A program made the position numbers and the translations under genes. Shown piece by piece: positions 36,454 to 45,423 of a stretch of 64,000 nt of DNA; position 1 is the stretch's first letter; each line of letters starts with the position of its first letter. The DNA lies in contig NZ_JBHRYB010000001.1 in NCBI RefSeq assembly GCF_042648445.1, positions 248,001-312,000 of the forward strand. Reading direction: 5' to 3'. The notes under the pieces were generated by a model that saw nothing but the letters and a program-made list of their open reading frames with translations, searched no databases and was not told the origin of the DNA. The DNA comes from Bacterioplanoides pacificum. Its GTDB lineage: Bacteria; Pseudomonadota; Gammaproteobacteria; Pseudomonadales; Oceanobacteraceae.

Positions 36454-37278
36454 TCAGGGCTGTTCGCCGGTTGTGATTGGGGTCTGTTCATCGTTACCCC
36501 ATTCGGCCCAGGAGCCCGCATACGCTTTGATATTAAAATTCAGAAGTTTACCCACCAGATAGGTAAAGCCAGAACGGTGGTGAGTCTGGCAATGGGTGGC
36601 GATTTCTTTGCTGTTGTCGAGGCCCATGCCAGCCAGCAGCTGGCGGAAGGCGTCCAGATCACGAATGCGCATGCCATTATCTGCATCCATGCCGCGGGTC
36701 CACTCATAGTTCACTGCCCCGGGGATATGGCCACCACGGGCAGAAACCACTTTTTCGCCGCTGTATTCTTTATCCGAGCGGGCATCCCAGACAGCGAAGT
36801 CCGGCTGCCCCAGGCGAGCGAGAATCTCGTCTTTGGTTAACGCAAAACCACTGTGCAGTTGTTCAACACGGAAAGCGGACGGGGTTGGCAGGTTGTTACC
36901 AGTTTCACAGGGCAGCTCATCTTTCAGCCAGGCGTGAATACCACCATTGAGATAGCTGTATTGTGTGTGGCCAATCATATCCAGTGCCCAGATCAGACGT
37001 CCGGCCCAGCCGCCACCTTCGTCGTCATAAGCAATCACATGGGTGTCCGGGGTTAACCCCAGTTCACTGAACAGCTGACTCAGCTCGGCCAGTCCGGGCA
37101 GGGCACCGGGAGTTGGTTTTTCCCCCAGCTGCAGCCGTTTAAAATCCAGATGCAGCGCGCCGGGGACGTGGTGTTGCTGGTAGGTCTCCGGTTTGCTCTG
37201 GTCAATAATCAGGGTATTGGTCAACGGCAACAGAGGTGCCAGTTGCCTGGGTTCAATAAGCAGGGGCAATGCAGACAT
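36454..37278 (-). CDS. rhdA: thiosulfate sulfurtransferase (rhodanese)
   Basis: A 274-residue tandem-rhodanese protein. The active-site Cys is C230 in ATHCQTHHRSG, the loop type of Azotobacter and Pseudomonas RhdA. The N-terminal rhodanese domain lacks a cysteine at the equivalent site, as usual. It transfers sulfane sulfur to acceptors such as cyanide or thiols in vitro. It lies 10 bp ahead of psd, so the two are probably cotranscribed. Confidence 0.93.
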   Translation of the reverse strand: MSALPLLIEPRQLAPLLPLTNTLIIDQSKPETYQQHHVPGALHLDFKRLQLGEKPTPGALPGLAELSQLFSELGLTPDTHVIAYDDEGGGWAGRLIWALDMIGHTQYSYLNGGIHAWLKDELPCETGNNLPTPSAFRVEQLHSGFALTKDEILARLGQPDFAVWDARSDKEYSGEKVVSARGGHIPGAVNYEWTRGMDADNGMRIRDLDAFRQLLAGMGLDNSKEIATHCQTHHRSGFTYLVGKLLNFNIKAYAGSWAEWGNDEQTPITTGEQP

Positions 37279-37393
37279 GAAAAATTCCGGCTAAAGAGAT
37301 TCGCGAAAGCGTTAGTTTATCCGAGCCTCCGGCTAATGTCAGGGAAGCTGACGATGATTTGCGTTTCTCTTGTTTGCCGGGACCGGCCAGCGG

Positions 37394-39082
37394 TCACTGA
37401 CGTTTATCGGCGGTGTTGGAGCGCAACATAGCCAGGCTGCGGCTGGCGGTCTGGCATAAATTTTTAAACGCACGATATTCGTCGGCCGACAAACTTTGTT
37501 CGCCGTGTTCGTTATAGGCGATCACCAGGCCTACCGGAGCGTGGCCGGCGTCGATAGACATAATCACCAGCTGGGAGGGCATGATATCCAGTGTACTGGC
37601 AGGCAGGCCGCGTAAAAACTTATCGCGGTTGGCCGGTGCAATCTGCAGGCTGGCGGTTTTTTCCAGCAGTTTGTTAAACACCGAAGGTTTGCGCAGGTCA
37701 ACCGCCAGCTTACGGATCGGATCGAGCTTGGCGTTACCTTCGGTATAAAACACTTTCATCAGGGTTTTGTCTTTATTCAGCAGGGTGATACAGGCACCGG
37801 ATAAACCAATACCGCGGCAGACCCCTTTTAAAACCCCCCGCATCAGGTAATGCCAGTCGCCGAAACTGTCGGGCTCCTGTTGCAGCTGTTGCACCAGCTT
37901 GTTGAGGTACAGATGATCGGGCTGCCGGGGTTTATCCTGGTTCTGGTTCTGGTCCGGGTCGTTGCTCTGAGCGCTGTTCTGAGCGCCGGACGGGCTATTC
38001 GGTGTGACGCTTCCGGGTGTTGCTGTGCCTGTGCCTGGTCCTGGTCCAGGTTTGGTGGGCTCTGACTCCGGCTGGGGGAGCTTGCCCGGCGCGGGCTGAA
38101 TCAGCGGGTAACTGCGCTGATTTTCTGCCAGGCGGGTATCCGGGCTCAGTAATAACGCTAAGCCGGTTGCCGTGCCATCGTTGTGATAATGACTGGCGTT
38201 CACCTGCAGGATACGCAACCCCGGCAGCAGCATTGCCGCCGGTTTGCCCGACCAGTGGCCAGCGATGGCCAGCCAGCGCTGGCTGAGTTTACTGTTTGGG
38301 TTGATATGCCAGTGCCAGGCGAGTGCGGTGGCGATCCAGGCCGTCAGGCAGGGTTGTTGTAACAGATGTAATAAGGGGCGCTGGTTGTCGAGGTCGCGCG
38401 GATCATGGTGACGTAACAGCCGCCACTGGGGAGCGCTGAGCTGGGTTTCGCTACGATAACAGTCCACCGCCATCGCCGGTAAATGAAGTTGTTTCGCCTG
38501 TTGCTGCCACTGACTCAGTTGTTCGTCACCAAAGGTATGGCGCGCGCTGGCCGCCAGATCCTGCCCTTGGCTGAGGCAATAAAACCAGTTTTGTGCCAGC
38601 TCTTCATTGATTAACCATTGCCATAACGGGGCGCTTAATAACAGTGTGCCCCAGCGCGCCGAAGAGACGGAGCTGGTGCCTTTCTGGCTGGCCCAGTGGG
38701 CGGCAAATTCTCCCGCCATATCGGCGACTAACAAGGCCCGGCGATACAATTGCAGCGCACGCTCATCACAATCGGCTTCGACCACGGGCAGCTGTTTGAT
38801 CAGGCTGACCAGCTCTTTCATACCCAGTAACGACACGCAGCTGGCGGCACCGGTGATCTGGGACAAACAGTCGGGGTTCTGCTCCACGGTGTTGATCATC
38901 AGGTGCAGACACAAAGCCGGATCACGCTCGACAATTTTGCTCAGCGCGTCAAAGTTCACCTGGCTGCTTTGCATTTGTTTGCGCATCCGGGTGCGGGTTT
39001 CAGCCAGTATCGGAAAATCACGGAACTGGCGAATATCGGAGCAACGCTCTGGGCTGGGAAAAACTGGCGGTAAATGTGTCAT
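37394..39082 (-). CDS. HDOD domain protein with GAF-like C-terminus
   Basis: A 562-residue soluble protein. Residues about 20-260 resemble an HDOD domain (NFDALSKIVERDPALCLHLM, ITGAASCVSLLGMKELVSLI). A low-complexity Pro/Gln/Asn/Ser/Thr linker covers about 340-390. The last 160 residues look like a GAF domain (ACITLLNKDKTLMKVFYTEG, PVGLVIAYNEHG). HDOD proteins act as signalling scaffolds, often in motility control. It is divergent from motAB and occupies the place of PA4955 in Pseudomonas. Its partner is unknown. Confidence 0.78.
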   Translation of the reverse strand: MTHLPPVFPSPERCSDIRQFRDFPILAETRTRMRKQMQSSQVNFDALSKIVERDPALCLHLMINTVEQNPDCLSQITGAASCVSLLGMKELVSLIKQLPVVEADCDERALQLYRRALLVADMAGEFAAHWASQKGTSSVSSARWGTLLLSAPLWQWLINEELAQNWFYCLSQGQDLAASARHTFGDEQLSQWQQQAKQLHLPAMAVDCYRSETQLSAPQWRLLRHHDPRDLDNQRPLLHLLQQPCLTAWIATALAWHWHINPNSKLSQRWLAIAGHWSGKPAAMLLPGLRILQVNASHYHNDGTATGLALLLSPDTRLAENQRSYPLIQPAPGKLPQPESEPTKPGPGPGTGTATPGSVTPNSPSGAQNSAQSNDPDQNQNQDKPRQPDHLYLNKLVQQLQQEPDSFGDWHYLMRGVLKGVCRGIGLSGACITLLNKDKTLMKVFYTEGNAKLDPIRKLAVDLRKPSVFNKLLEKTASLQIAPANRDKFLRGLPASTLDIMPSQLVIMSIDAGHAPVGLVIAYNEHGEQSLSADEYRAFKNLCQTASRSLAMLRSNTADKRQ

Positions 39083-39176
39083 TTCTCAATTTGTGTAACA
39101 GCGGATTGTGACCTTTACTTACTATAGTCATTTTCCTGTTCTTCGCCTGAATAAGTTGTCCCAAAGGATTGATTTA

Positions 39177-40028
39177 ATGCTGTTTTTGTTTGGCATGTTT
39201 ATTGTTTTCGGTAGCGTGTTGTATGGCTATGTGATGTCACATGGTCAGTTGCTGGCGTTATGGCAGCCGTTTGAAATTCTGATCATTGTTGGCTCCGCGT
39301 TCGGGGCTTTTTTATTGTCGAATCCGTGGCATGTGATTCTGCAGTGTTTTCGTCTGACGCCACAGATTATTTTTGGCAGCAAGGTGAATAAAGCCATGTA
39401 TATGGATGTACTGGGGCTGATCTACGACATTCTCAACAAAGCGCGGCGGGAAGGCATTATGGCGATTGAGGGGGATGTTGAAAGTCCACATTCCAGTGCC
39501 TTGTTCGCACGTTATCCGGCCATTCAGGCCAATACCGAACTGGCTCACTTTATCGCCGATTATTTCCGCATTATCGCTGCCGGTAACCTGACCTCGTTTG
39601 AACTGGAATCCTTAATGGACCAGGAAATTGATGCCCGCCTGCATGAACTGGAACAACCCGGGGTGGCGGTTGGTAAGGTGGCTGATTCATTGCCGGGGTT
39701 TGGTATTGTGGCAGCGGTACTGGGGATTGTGATCACCATGGGGGCAATTGGTGGTGATGTGGCTGAAATCGGCAAACACGTTGCCGCTGCGCTGGTGGGA
39801 ACTTTTTCCGGGGTGTTTTTAGCCTATGGTGTGGCCGGGCCGGTCAGCGCAACCATGCGCCATATTGCCGAAGATGAAATCAAATTATACGAAGCCACTA
39901 AGGCGTGTATTGTGGCGTCGTTAAACGGTGTGCCGCCGCAGCTGGCGGTCGAGTTTGGCCGTAAAGCGCTGTTTACTCACGGCCGGCCGAGCTTTACCGA
40001 AGTTGAAAGCAAGGTGCGTGGTCGCTGA
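39177..40028 (+). CDS. motA: flagellar stator protein MotA
   Basis: A 283-residue inner-membrane protein with four helices (near residues 2-22, 32-50, 170-190 and 203-225). The conserved Pro in VADSLPGFGIVAAVLGIVIT and the cytoplasmic loop with charged residues (FARYPAIQANTELAHF) match MotA. With MotB it forms the proton-driven stator. ATG 39177 with AAAGGA 8 bp upstream places the first helix at the N-terminus; a longer frame from 39108 has no ribosome site. The stop overlaps the motB ATG by one base (TGATG). Confidence 0.95.
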   Translation: MLFLFGMFIVFGSVLYGYVMSHGQLLALWQPFEILIIVGSAFGAFLLSNPWHVILQCFRLTPQIIFGSKVNKAMYMDVLGLIYDILNKARREGIMAIEGDVESPHSSALFARYPAIQANTELAHFIADYFRIIAAGNLTSFELESLMDQEIDARLHELEQPGVAVGKVADSLPGFGIVAAVLGIVITMGAIGGDVAEIGKHVAAALVGTFSGVFLAYGVAGPVSATMRHIAEDEIKLYEATKACIVASLNGVPPQLAVEFGRKALFTHGRPSFTEVESKVRGR

Positions 40029-41059
40029 TGGAAAATCTCGGACAACATCAGAACATCGTCGTTCGGCGGGTGAAAAAAGGCAAACACGAAGATCACGGTG
40101 GTGCCTGGAAAGTGGCGATGGCCGACTTTGCTCTGGCGATGATGGCTCTGTTTCTGGTGCTGTGGGTGATCAACTCCTCCAACGAACAGGAAAAAGCCGC
40201 TATCTCGGGTTATTTCCAGGACCCTAAAGCGTTTGAGGATGGCCAGCGGGTGCCGTCTAAATATGTGATTGATCTCGGCGGTTCGCCATCGGAAGCGGAT
40301 AATATCGCGATATCGGAAGTGATCGATCCGGAAAAAATTCTGCAGGCGGAAGAAATCGAAAATCTGGCCGACGTGATCGAATATCGTCGTATGATGGAAA
40401 TGATGTCGAAAATCAACGCCCGTATTAACGCCAGTCCAACCCTGAGTCCGTTTAAAAATCAGCTGTTGCTGGATATCACTACCGAAGGGTTGCAGTTGCA
40501 GATTGTTGATCAGACCAAGCGACCTATGTTCGACCCGGGCAGCGCCCAGCTGAAATATTATTCCGAGGATATTCTGTGGGAGCTGGCCCCGGTGCTGGCA
40601 ACCCTGGAGCATCGGTTGTCGATTACCGGCCACACCGACTCATCCAAAGCCTTTGGTGTGCGTGAAGAAGACGACGTGAACTGGGGATTATCGTCGATGC
40701 GGGCGGATGCTGCGCGGCGGGCGCTGATGGAAGCCGGGGTGCCGAAAGAACAGATTGCTCAGGTTATCGGCATGGGGGATACCGCACCGCTGAAAAAAGA
40801 CGACCCGGGTAATCCGGTGAATCGTCGTATTTCGATCACACTGTTAAATAAGCATTCCGACGACAGCATTCGTGGCCGCACCGGAAAAGGTCCGGAAGTG
40901 GAGTTTATTAATGGCGAAACCACGGATGACGCTGCGCAGGATGCCCGCGATCCGGTGATAAATAAGGCCGGTTCATTGCTGGAGGAGTTACGTCAGCAAC
41001 GCGAAAGCCAGGATAACAGTTACGATAACCCGCCGAACCGTGACGAAGTGTTCTGGTAG
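40028..41059 (+). CDS. motB: flagellar stator protein MotB
   Basis: A 343-residue protein. The proton-binding Asp is D33 in the plug/helix segment AWKVAMADFALAMMALFLVLW. An OmpA-type peptidoglycan-binding domain follows (ITGHTDSSKAFG, LSSMRADAARRALMEAGVP, VNRRISITLL). The C-terminal 70 residues are an extra acidic, disordered tail. It is translationally coupled to motA. Confidence 0.95.
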   Translation: MENLGQHQNIVVRRVKKGKHEDHGGAWKVAMADFALAMMALFLVLWVINSSNEQEKAAISGYFQDPKAFEDGQRVPSKYVIDLGGSPSEADNIAISEVIDPEKILQAEEIENLADVIEYRRMMEMMSKINARINASPTLSPFKNQLLLDITTEGLQLQIVDQTKRPMFDPGSAQLKYYSEDILWELAPVLATLEHRLSITGHTDSSKAFGVREEDDVNWGLSSMRADAARRALMEAGVPKEQIAQVIGMGDTAPLKKDDPGNPVNRRISITLLNKHSDDSIRGRTGKGPEVEFINGETTDDAAQDARDPVINKAGSLLEELRQQRESQDNSYDNPPNRDEVFW

Positions 41060-41069
41060 ACCGGGCCGG

Positions 41070-42110
41070 TTATAGCTCGGTCAGGGTTTCCAGAATGCGT
41101 TTATAGCTGTTAAAGCGGGCTTCGCTGATCTCACCTTGTTCCACCGCCTGGAGAATGGCACACCCCGGCTCCTGTTCGTGGTGGCAATCGCGGAAGCGGC
41201 AATAACCCGACAGATGGCGGATTTCTTTAAAGCCCTGTAACACTTCGTCTTCCGACATATGCCACAAACCAAACTCACGGATCCCCGGCGAGTCGATCAA
41301 ATCACCACCCTCAGGGAAGTGATACAGTCGTGCGGTGGTGGTGGTGTGGCGGCCTTTTTTGCTGGCATGAGATAAGGCGCCGACTTTTAATTCTTCATCC
41401 GGCAGCAGGGTATCGATCAGTGACGACTTACCGACCCCGGACTGGCCAACAAACACGCTGATGCGACCATTCAGGAAGTCTTTAAATTCACTCAGGCTGC
41501 TTTCCTGTTTGCTGCACACCCGTAAGGTGCGATAGCCCAGTTGCTGATAGGTGGCCAGTAATTCATCAAACCGCTGCTGGTTGCTTGCGTTGATCAGGTC
41601 GGTTTTATTGAGCAGCAGGATTGGCTCGATATCGCAGTTTTCGGCAGCCACCAGGTAACGATCAATCAGGTTGGCATGGGCTTCCGGCTCCGGCGCAATC
41701 ACCAGCACGATAAAATCGATATTCGCGGCCACCGGTTTAATTTCGTTATACGGGTTCGGGCGGGATAACTCGGACTCGCGGGGTTGTACCATTTCCACCA
41801 CACCGGTGCGGATGGTATCACCACTGGCGGCCTGTTGTTCCGGCCCGGGGCGGAACACCACCCGGTCGCCGGTCACCAGCGAACCCAGATTAGCGCGCAG
41901 ATAACAGCGATAACTGCTGCGCTGGGCATCTTCCACTTCCACCTGGGTACCAAAGTGCGCAATGACCTGGCCGTGAATTTCTTCGCCCAGTTCACCGGCG
42001 TTCAGCTTCTCGGAAATATCCTGCTCTTTGCGTTCTGCGCGTTTGGCTTTTTCCTGCTGAATTTTTTCGACCCGCCATGTCTGGCGTTTGGTGAGTTTGC
42101 GTTTGGCCAT
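41070..42110 (-). CDS. rsgA: small ribosomal subunit biogenesis GTPase RsgA
   Basis: A 346-residue circularly permuted GTPase that matures the 30S subunit. It has a basic N-terminus, an OB fold and the permuted motif order: G4 LLLNKTDL, G1 GQSGVGKSS, G2 region KKGRHTTTTARL, G3 DSPGIREF. The zinc knuckle is CRFRDCHHEQEPGC. It is convergent with motB (10 bp apart) and divergent from orn. Confidence 0.97.
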   Translation of the reverse strand: MAKRKLTKRQTWRVEKIQQEKAKRAERKEQDISEKLNAGELGEEIHGQVIAHFGTQVEVEDAQRSSYRCYLRANLGSLVTGDRVVFRPGPEQQAASGDTIRTGVVEMVQPRESELSRPNPYNEIKPVAANIDFIVLVIAPEPEAHANLIDRYLVAAENCDIEPILLLNKTDLINASNQQRFDELLATYQQLGYRTLRVCSKQESSLSEFKDFLNGRISVFVGQSGVGKSSLIDTLLPDEELKVGALSHASKKGRHTTTTARLYHFPEGGDLIDSPGIREFGLWHMSEDEVLQGFKEIRHLSGYCRFRDCHHEQEPGCAILQAVEQGEISEARFNSYKRILETLTEL

Positions 42111-42256
42111 GGAACCTGTGATCGTGGCTGAATAAAGGCGCTATTCTCGCGGTTGCCCGGCCCGGGTGCAAGCGTTGTGCCTGATAGCGCTTGCGCTGGG
42201 CTTGGTGGGGCTGATGCATGTTGCTAGACTAAGGCCCTGTAAAAAAGGCGGATGGT

Positions 42257-42802
42257 ATGAATCAGAAAGAAAATCTGGTCTGGATGGACCTGGAAATGAC
42301 CGGGCTGGACCCGGAACAAGACGTGATTATTGAAATTGCCACAATCGTCACCGATAAAGACCTGAATATTATTGCCGAAGGGCCGGTACTGGCGGTGCAT
42401 CAACCCGATGTGCTGCTGGATGCGATGGATGACTGGAACACCAAAACCCATGGTAATTCCGGCCTGACTAAGCGTGTGCGGGAAAGCCAGACCAATGCCC
42501 GGGCGGCGGAGTTACAGACACTGGAATTCCTGCAACAATACGTGAAGGCCGGGGCATCGCCGTTATGTGGCAACAGCATTCATCAGGACCGGCGCTTTCT
42601 GGTGAAATATATGCCCGAGCTGGAAGCCTATATGCATTACCGCAATATCGATGTCAGCACCCTCAAAGAGCTGGCGAAACGCTGGAAGCCGGAAGTGGTG
42701 TCTTCGTTTAACAAAAAAGGCGCGCATCAGGCACTGGACGATATTAAAGAGTCGATTGATGAAATGTTGCATTACCGTCAGCACTTTTTAGCACTGGACT
42801 GA
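42257..42802 (+). CDS. orn: oligoribonuclease
   Basis: A 181-residue DEDDh 3'-5' exoribonuclease that degrades dinucleotides, including pGpG from cyclic-di-GMP breakdown. Motifs are VWMDLEMTGLDPE (Exo I, DxE), GNSIHQDRRFL (Exo II) and the HQALDDIKESI segment (Exo III). It is essential or strongly needed in many gammaproteobacteria, and here it complements the many cyclic-di-GMP genes. Confidence 0.98.
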   Translation: MNQKENLVWMDLEMTGLDPEQDVIIEIATIVTDKDLNIIAEGPVLAVHQPDVLLDAMDDWNTKTHGNSGLTKRVRESQTNARAAELQTLEFLQQYVKAGASPLCGNSIHQDRRFLVKYMPELEAYMHYRNIDVSTLKELAKRWKPEVVSSFNKKGAHQALDDIKESIDEMLHYRQHFLALD

Positions 42803-42827
42803 TTCGCTGGGTTAACGGCAGTCACGA

Positions 42828-43748
42828 TTATTCAGCCACGCCACCGGTGTGGCTTTTTTTTGCCTGACGTTTTTCCGCTTGCAATACCAGACAAATTAAA
42901 ATCAACAACATGCCGAACCAGCCGGCTGGCGTGAGTTGTTCTCCTACCACCAATACCGCCATCAGAGTCGCCAGAGCCGGTTCCAGTAAGGTTAACAACG
43001 TCGCCTGGCTGGCACTGACAACACGCAGGCCATAACCAAATAACAGGTAACCGATAAACATCGGGCCGAGCACCATATACACCACAATGGCGCTGTTGCT
43101 GAGCGACGCCAGCAGGTTATCTCCCACCACCGCCAGTAGCGGTAATAACACCAGCGCCGACAAGCCGAACTGACTGGCCATCGCACTGGCGGAGGCCACG
43201 CCCTGTTCAATCAGCGCTTTGGCGACCCAGGAATACAACGCATAACTGGCGGCGGCGACCAGTCCGAGGGCGATGCCGAGTTGATAATCGTCGCTCAGTT
43301 CGCTGTTGGCGGGTTGTTGCAGCGCCAGTAATAACACGCCACTGCTGCCGATGAGAAAACTGCACAGCCAGCGTACTGAGGGCCAGCGGCGATAAATCAG
43401 GCCTTCGTACAGGGCGGCAAAAAACGGCGCGCAGGCCAGAGAAATCACCGAGCCAACGGCAATACCGGCAAATGCCATAGCGCTGTAAAACGCCAGTGGA
43501 TAACTGCAGACGGCCAGTCCGCCCAGCAACAGGAGATAGCGTTGCTGATATAAACGTCCGCGGTCGTGCCATAAGCTTTTGCGCGCATACAGCAGCAGTA
43601 ACAGGCCACTGCCGCCCATGGCGGCGGCGCCGATCGCCAGCGGGCTGATGCCCTGGGTAAAACTGGCCGCTGTGCCTGTGGTGCCCCATAAAAAACAGGC
43701 CAGCACAATGCTGCTGATCGCACGATAGTGAGGGGATAAAAAACGCAT
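42828..43748 (-). CDS. EamA/DMT family transporter
   Basis: A 306-residue membrane protein with ten helices in two EamA repeats. The first repeat starts IVLACFLWGTTGTAASF and the second includes LGLVAAASYALYSWVAKAL. The closing segment LEPALATLMAVLVVGEQLTP is characteristic. It probably exports or imports small metabolites such as amino acids; the substrate is unknown. An AraC regulator gene lies upstream on the same strand. Confidence 0.9.
   Translation of the reverse strand: MRFLSPHYRAISSIVLACFLWGTTGTAASFTQGISPLAIGAAAMGGSGLLLLLYARKSLWHDRGRLYQQRYLLLLGGLAVCSYPLAFYSAMAFAGIAVGSVISLACAPFFAALYEGLIYRRWPSVRWLCSFLIGSSGVLLLALQQPANSELSDDYQLGIALGLVAAASYALYSWVAKALIEQGVASASAMASQFGLSALVLLPLLAVVGDNLLASLSNSAIVVYMVLGPMFIGYLLFGYGLRVVSASQATLLTLLEPALATLMAVLVVGEQLTPAGWFGMLLILICLVLQAEKRQAKKSHTGGVAE
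42834..42861 (+). terminator. rho-independent terminator of orn
   Basis: AGCCAC (42834-42839) and GTGGCT (42849-42854), extended by inner pairs, are followed by TTTTTTTT. The hairpin overlaps the last codons of the convergent EamA gene. Confidence 0.85.
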
Positions 43749-43869
43749 GTTACTGACCTGACGGATAATGGCTGAATGAAACAGGCCGGCAGTGTAAGGC
43801 TACATGGAATATGAAATTGTGCAGATCGGACACTGTTATGCAGCGCAAAGACGCTTTGTGGGTTCCTCT

Positions 43870-44571
43870 TTATTGTCGCATTTGTGACGGAGAAAGCCCG
43901 AAGTACTGGCGAAAACGGCGACTGAAAGCAGAACCATCCAGATAGCCACAATGTTCAGCAATGTGCTGAACCGGCAGGTCGGTATGCAACAATAAGGCTT
44001 TGGCTTTGTTCATGCGTTGCTGGCAGATATAGCCCATCAGTGTTTGCCCGGTGTGGCGGCGAAACAACGATTTCAGTTGTGTCGGGCTCAGATGTGCCTG
44101 TGCGGCCAGCTGGCTGATGGTCAGCGATTGTTGTAATTGCTGGTCGATGGCGGCAACGACCCGGCGAATCCGGCTGTCGACCAGACGGAAATCCTGTTGC
44201 TCGGATAACAATAACCAGAAGGTGCTGTGCAGCTGTTGCTCGATCGCCGGATTGACCTGAGCCGACAGCTGAGCCTCAATAAATTCACAAAAACGCTGCA
44301 GTGCCGGGGTGATGGCAAACACCAGTTGTTCAGCCTGCTGCAGATTGGCCGGTAACTGATCGAGATCCGCCACCACAAAACGGGCGGCTTCGGCCGCGGC
44401 AAACTGATGGCTATTCCCCTGATGAATCACCACACATTCCCCCGGGCTGACCAGCCCCTGAAACCCGGGTTGTTGCAGGCGAATACTGCCTTGCAGAGGT
44501 AACACCAGCTGATGAAAATCATGCTGGTGGGCATTGGGCTGGCGGCTGTAACGACGGATGGATAACTGCAT
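43870..44571 (-). CDS. AraC family transcriptional regulator
   Basis: A 233-residue regulator: an N-terminal cupin-like sensor (HQHDFHQLVLPLQGSIRL, PGECVVIHQGNSHQF) and a C-terminal AraC double helix-turn-helix (TISQLAAQAHLSPTQLKSLF and VQHIAEHCGYLDGSAFSRRF, followed by FGLSPSQMRQ). It starts 2 bp after the nrtR stop, so it is likely cotranscribed with nrtR. It may also control the EamA gene downstream. Confidence 0.9.
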   Translation of the reverse strand: MQLSIRRYSRQPNAHQHDFHQLVLPLQGSIRLQQPGFQGLVSPGECVVIHQGNSHQFAAAEAARFVVADLDQLPANLQQAEQLVFAITPALQRFCEFIEAQLSAQVNPAIEQQLHSTFWLLLSEQQDFRLVDSRIRRVVAAIDQQLQQSLTISQLAAQAHLSPTQLKSLFRRHTGQTLMGYICQQRMNKAKALLLHTDLPVQHIAEHCGYLDGSAFSRRFRQYFGLSPSQMRQ

Positions 44572-44573
44572 CG

Positions 44574-45302
44574 TCAGTCGCCAAACACCCGGGTAAATAA
44601 GTGACGCTCGCTGCCGGGTGCCGGGATATACAGTGCCGCTGGCCGGCCTTTGCCGCCAGCCGGGACCCCTTCGCCAACTTCTTTTAATAATTCGGCATTG
44701 GCAATGCGGCGGCGGAAGGATTTTTTCTCCAGCTTTTTATCCATCAGTAATTCAAACGCCTGCTGCAGTTGAGTGAGTGAGAAGGGCGTCTTCAGCACAT
44801 GCAGCGGTAATACCGTATACGCGGTTTTATGCTGCAGCCGCTGGCGTGCCTGCTGGATCAATTGCTGATGATCAAAGGCCAGCTCCAGTGTCAGAGCCTC
44901 GCTCAGTGGCCACCACTGGGCATCGGCAACGGAATCGACAAAGCCGGCGCTGGGGGCATAGGGAATTAACGCCATATACAGAGTGGTAACCGACCAGCCA
45001 CGCGGGTCACGGTGTTTATTGCCAACACTGACGACCTGCTCCAGCAGTGGTGCATCAACGCCGGTTTTGGTCAATAATTTGCGCCGTGCGGTGATATCGA
45101 TATTGGTGTCTTCCTGCAGGTCGACAAAGCCACCGGGTAACGACCACAGGCCCTTGTGGGGAAAGTCGCCGCGTTGTACCAGCAACACTTTAAGCTGGTC
45201 GTCGTGCAGGGTAAAAATAGCGATATCCACCGAATACAGCGGCGCATCAAACTGCTGGCGGTTATAGCTGGCCAGATAGGCCTGTTCATCGGATTGTTTC
45301 AT
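44574..45302 (-). CDS. nrtR: NrtR-type Nudix transcriptional repressor
   Basis: A protein of about 242 residues with an N-terminal Nudix fold and a C-terminal winged helix (PFSLTQLQQAFELLMDKKLE, KKSFRRRIANAELL). The Nudix box is not catalytic: GGFVDLQEDTNIDITARRKL lacks the REUxEE glutamates, as in NrtR regulators. NrtR represses NAD synthesis genes and responds to ADP-ribose. It is divergent from nadM and close to nadV. I chose ATG 45302, since the frame upstream to 45338 would cover the presumed operator. Confidence 0.9.
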   Translation of the reverse strand: MKQSDEQAYLASYNRQQFDAPLYSVDIAIFTLHDDQLKVLLVQRGDFPHKGLWSLPGGFVDLQEDTNIDITARRKLLTKTGVDAPLLEQVVSVGNKHRDPRGWSVTTLYMALIPYAPSAGFVDSVADAQWWPLSEALTLELAFDHQQLIQQARQRLQHKTAYTVLPLHVLKTPFSLTQLQQAFELLMDKKLEKKSFRRRIANAELLKEVGEGVPAGGKGRPAALYIPAPGSERHLFTRVFGD

Positions 45303-45314
45303 TTTGCGAATATC

Positions 45315-45342
45315 TTGACATTGGTGGCATAACGCCAATAAT
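45315..45342 (+). promoter_or_regulatory. nadM promoter
   Basis: TTGACA (45315-45320), a 16-bp spacer and AATAAT (45337-45342): a perfect -35 and five of six at -10. It faces the nadM-nudix gene. The candidate NrtR operator fills the spacer. Confidence 0.7.
45325..45337. promoter_or_regulatory. candidate NrtR operator 1
   Basis: TGGCATAACGCCA, a TGGC-N5-GCCA palindrome, sits between the -35 and -10 of the nadM promoter and 22 bp upstream of nrtR ATG 45302. Its reverse complement differs by one base in 13 from the element before nadV. A repressor bound here would block nadM and probably nrtR itself. Confidence 0.65.
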
Positions 45343-45423
45343 AAGCCTTTGCCCGATTCCGGGCAACTGTCATGCGGCGGGAAAGACCGGCCGTTTAATG
45401 TCTCACGGCAAGGAGCTTGCTGT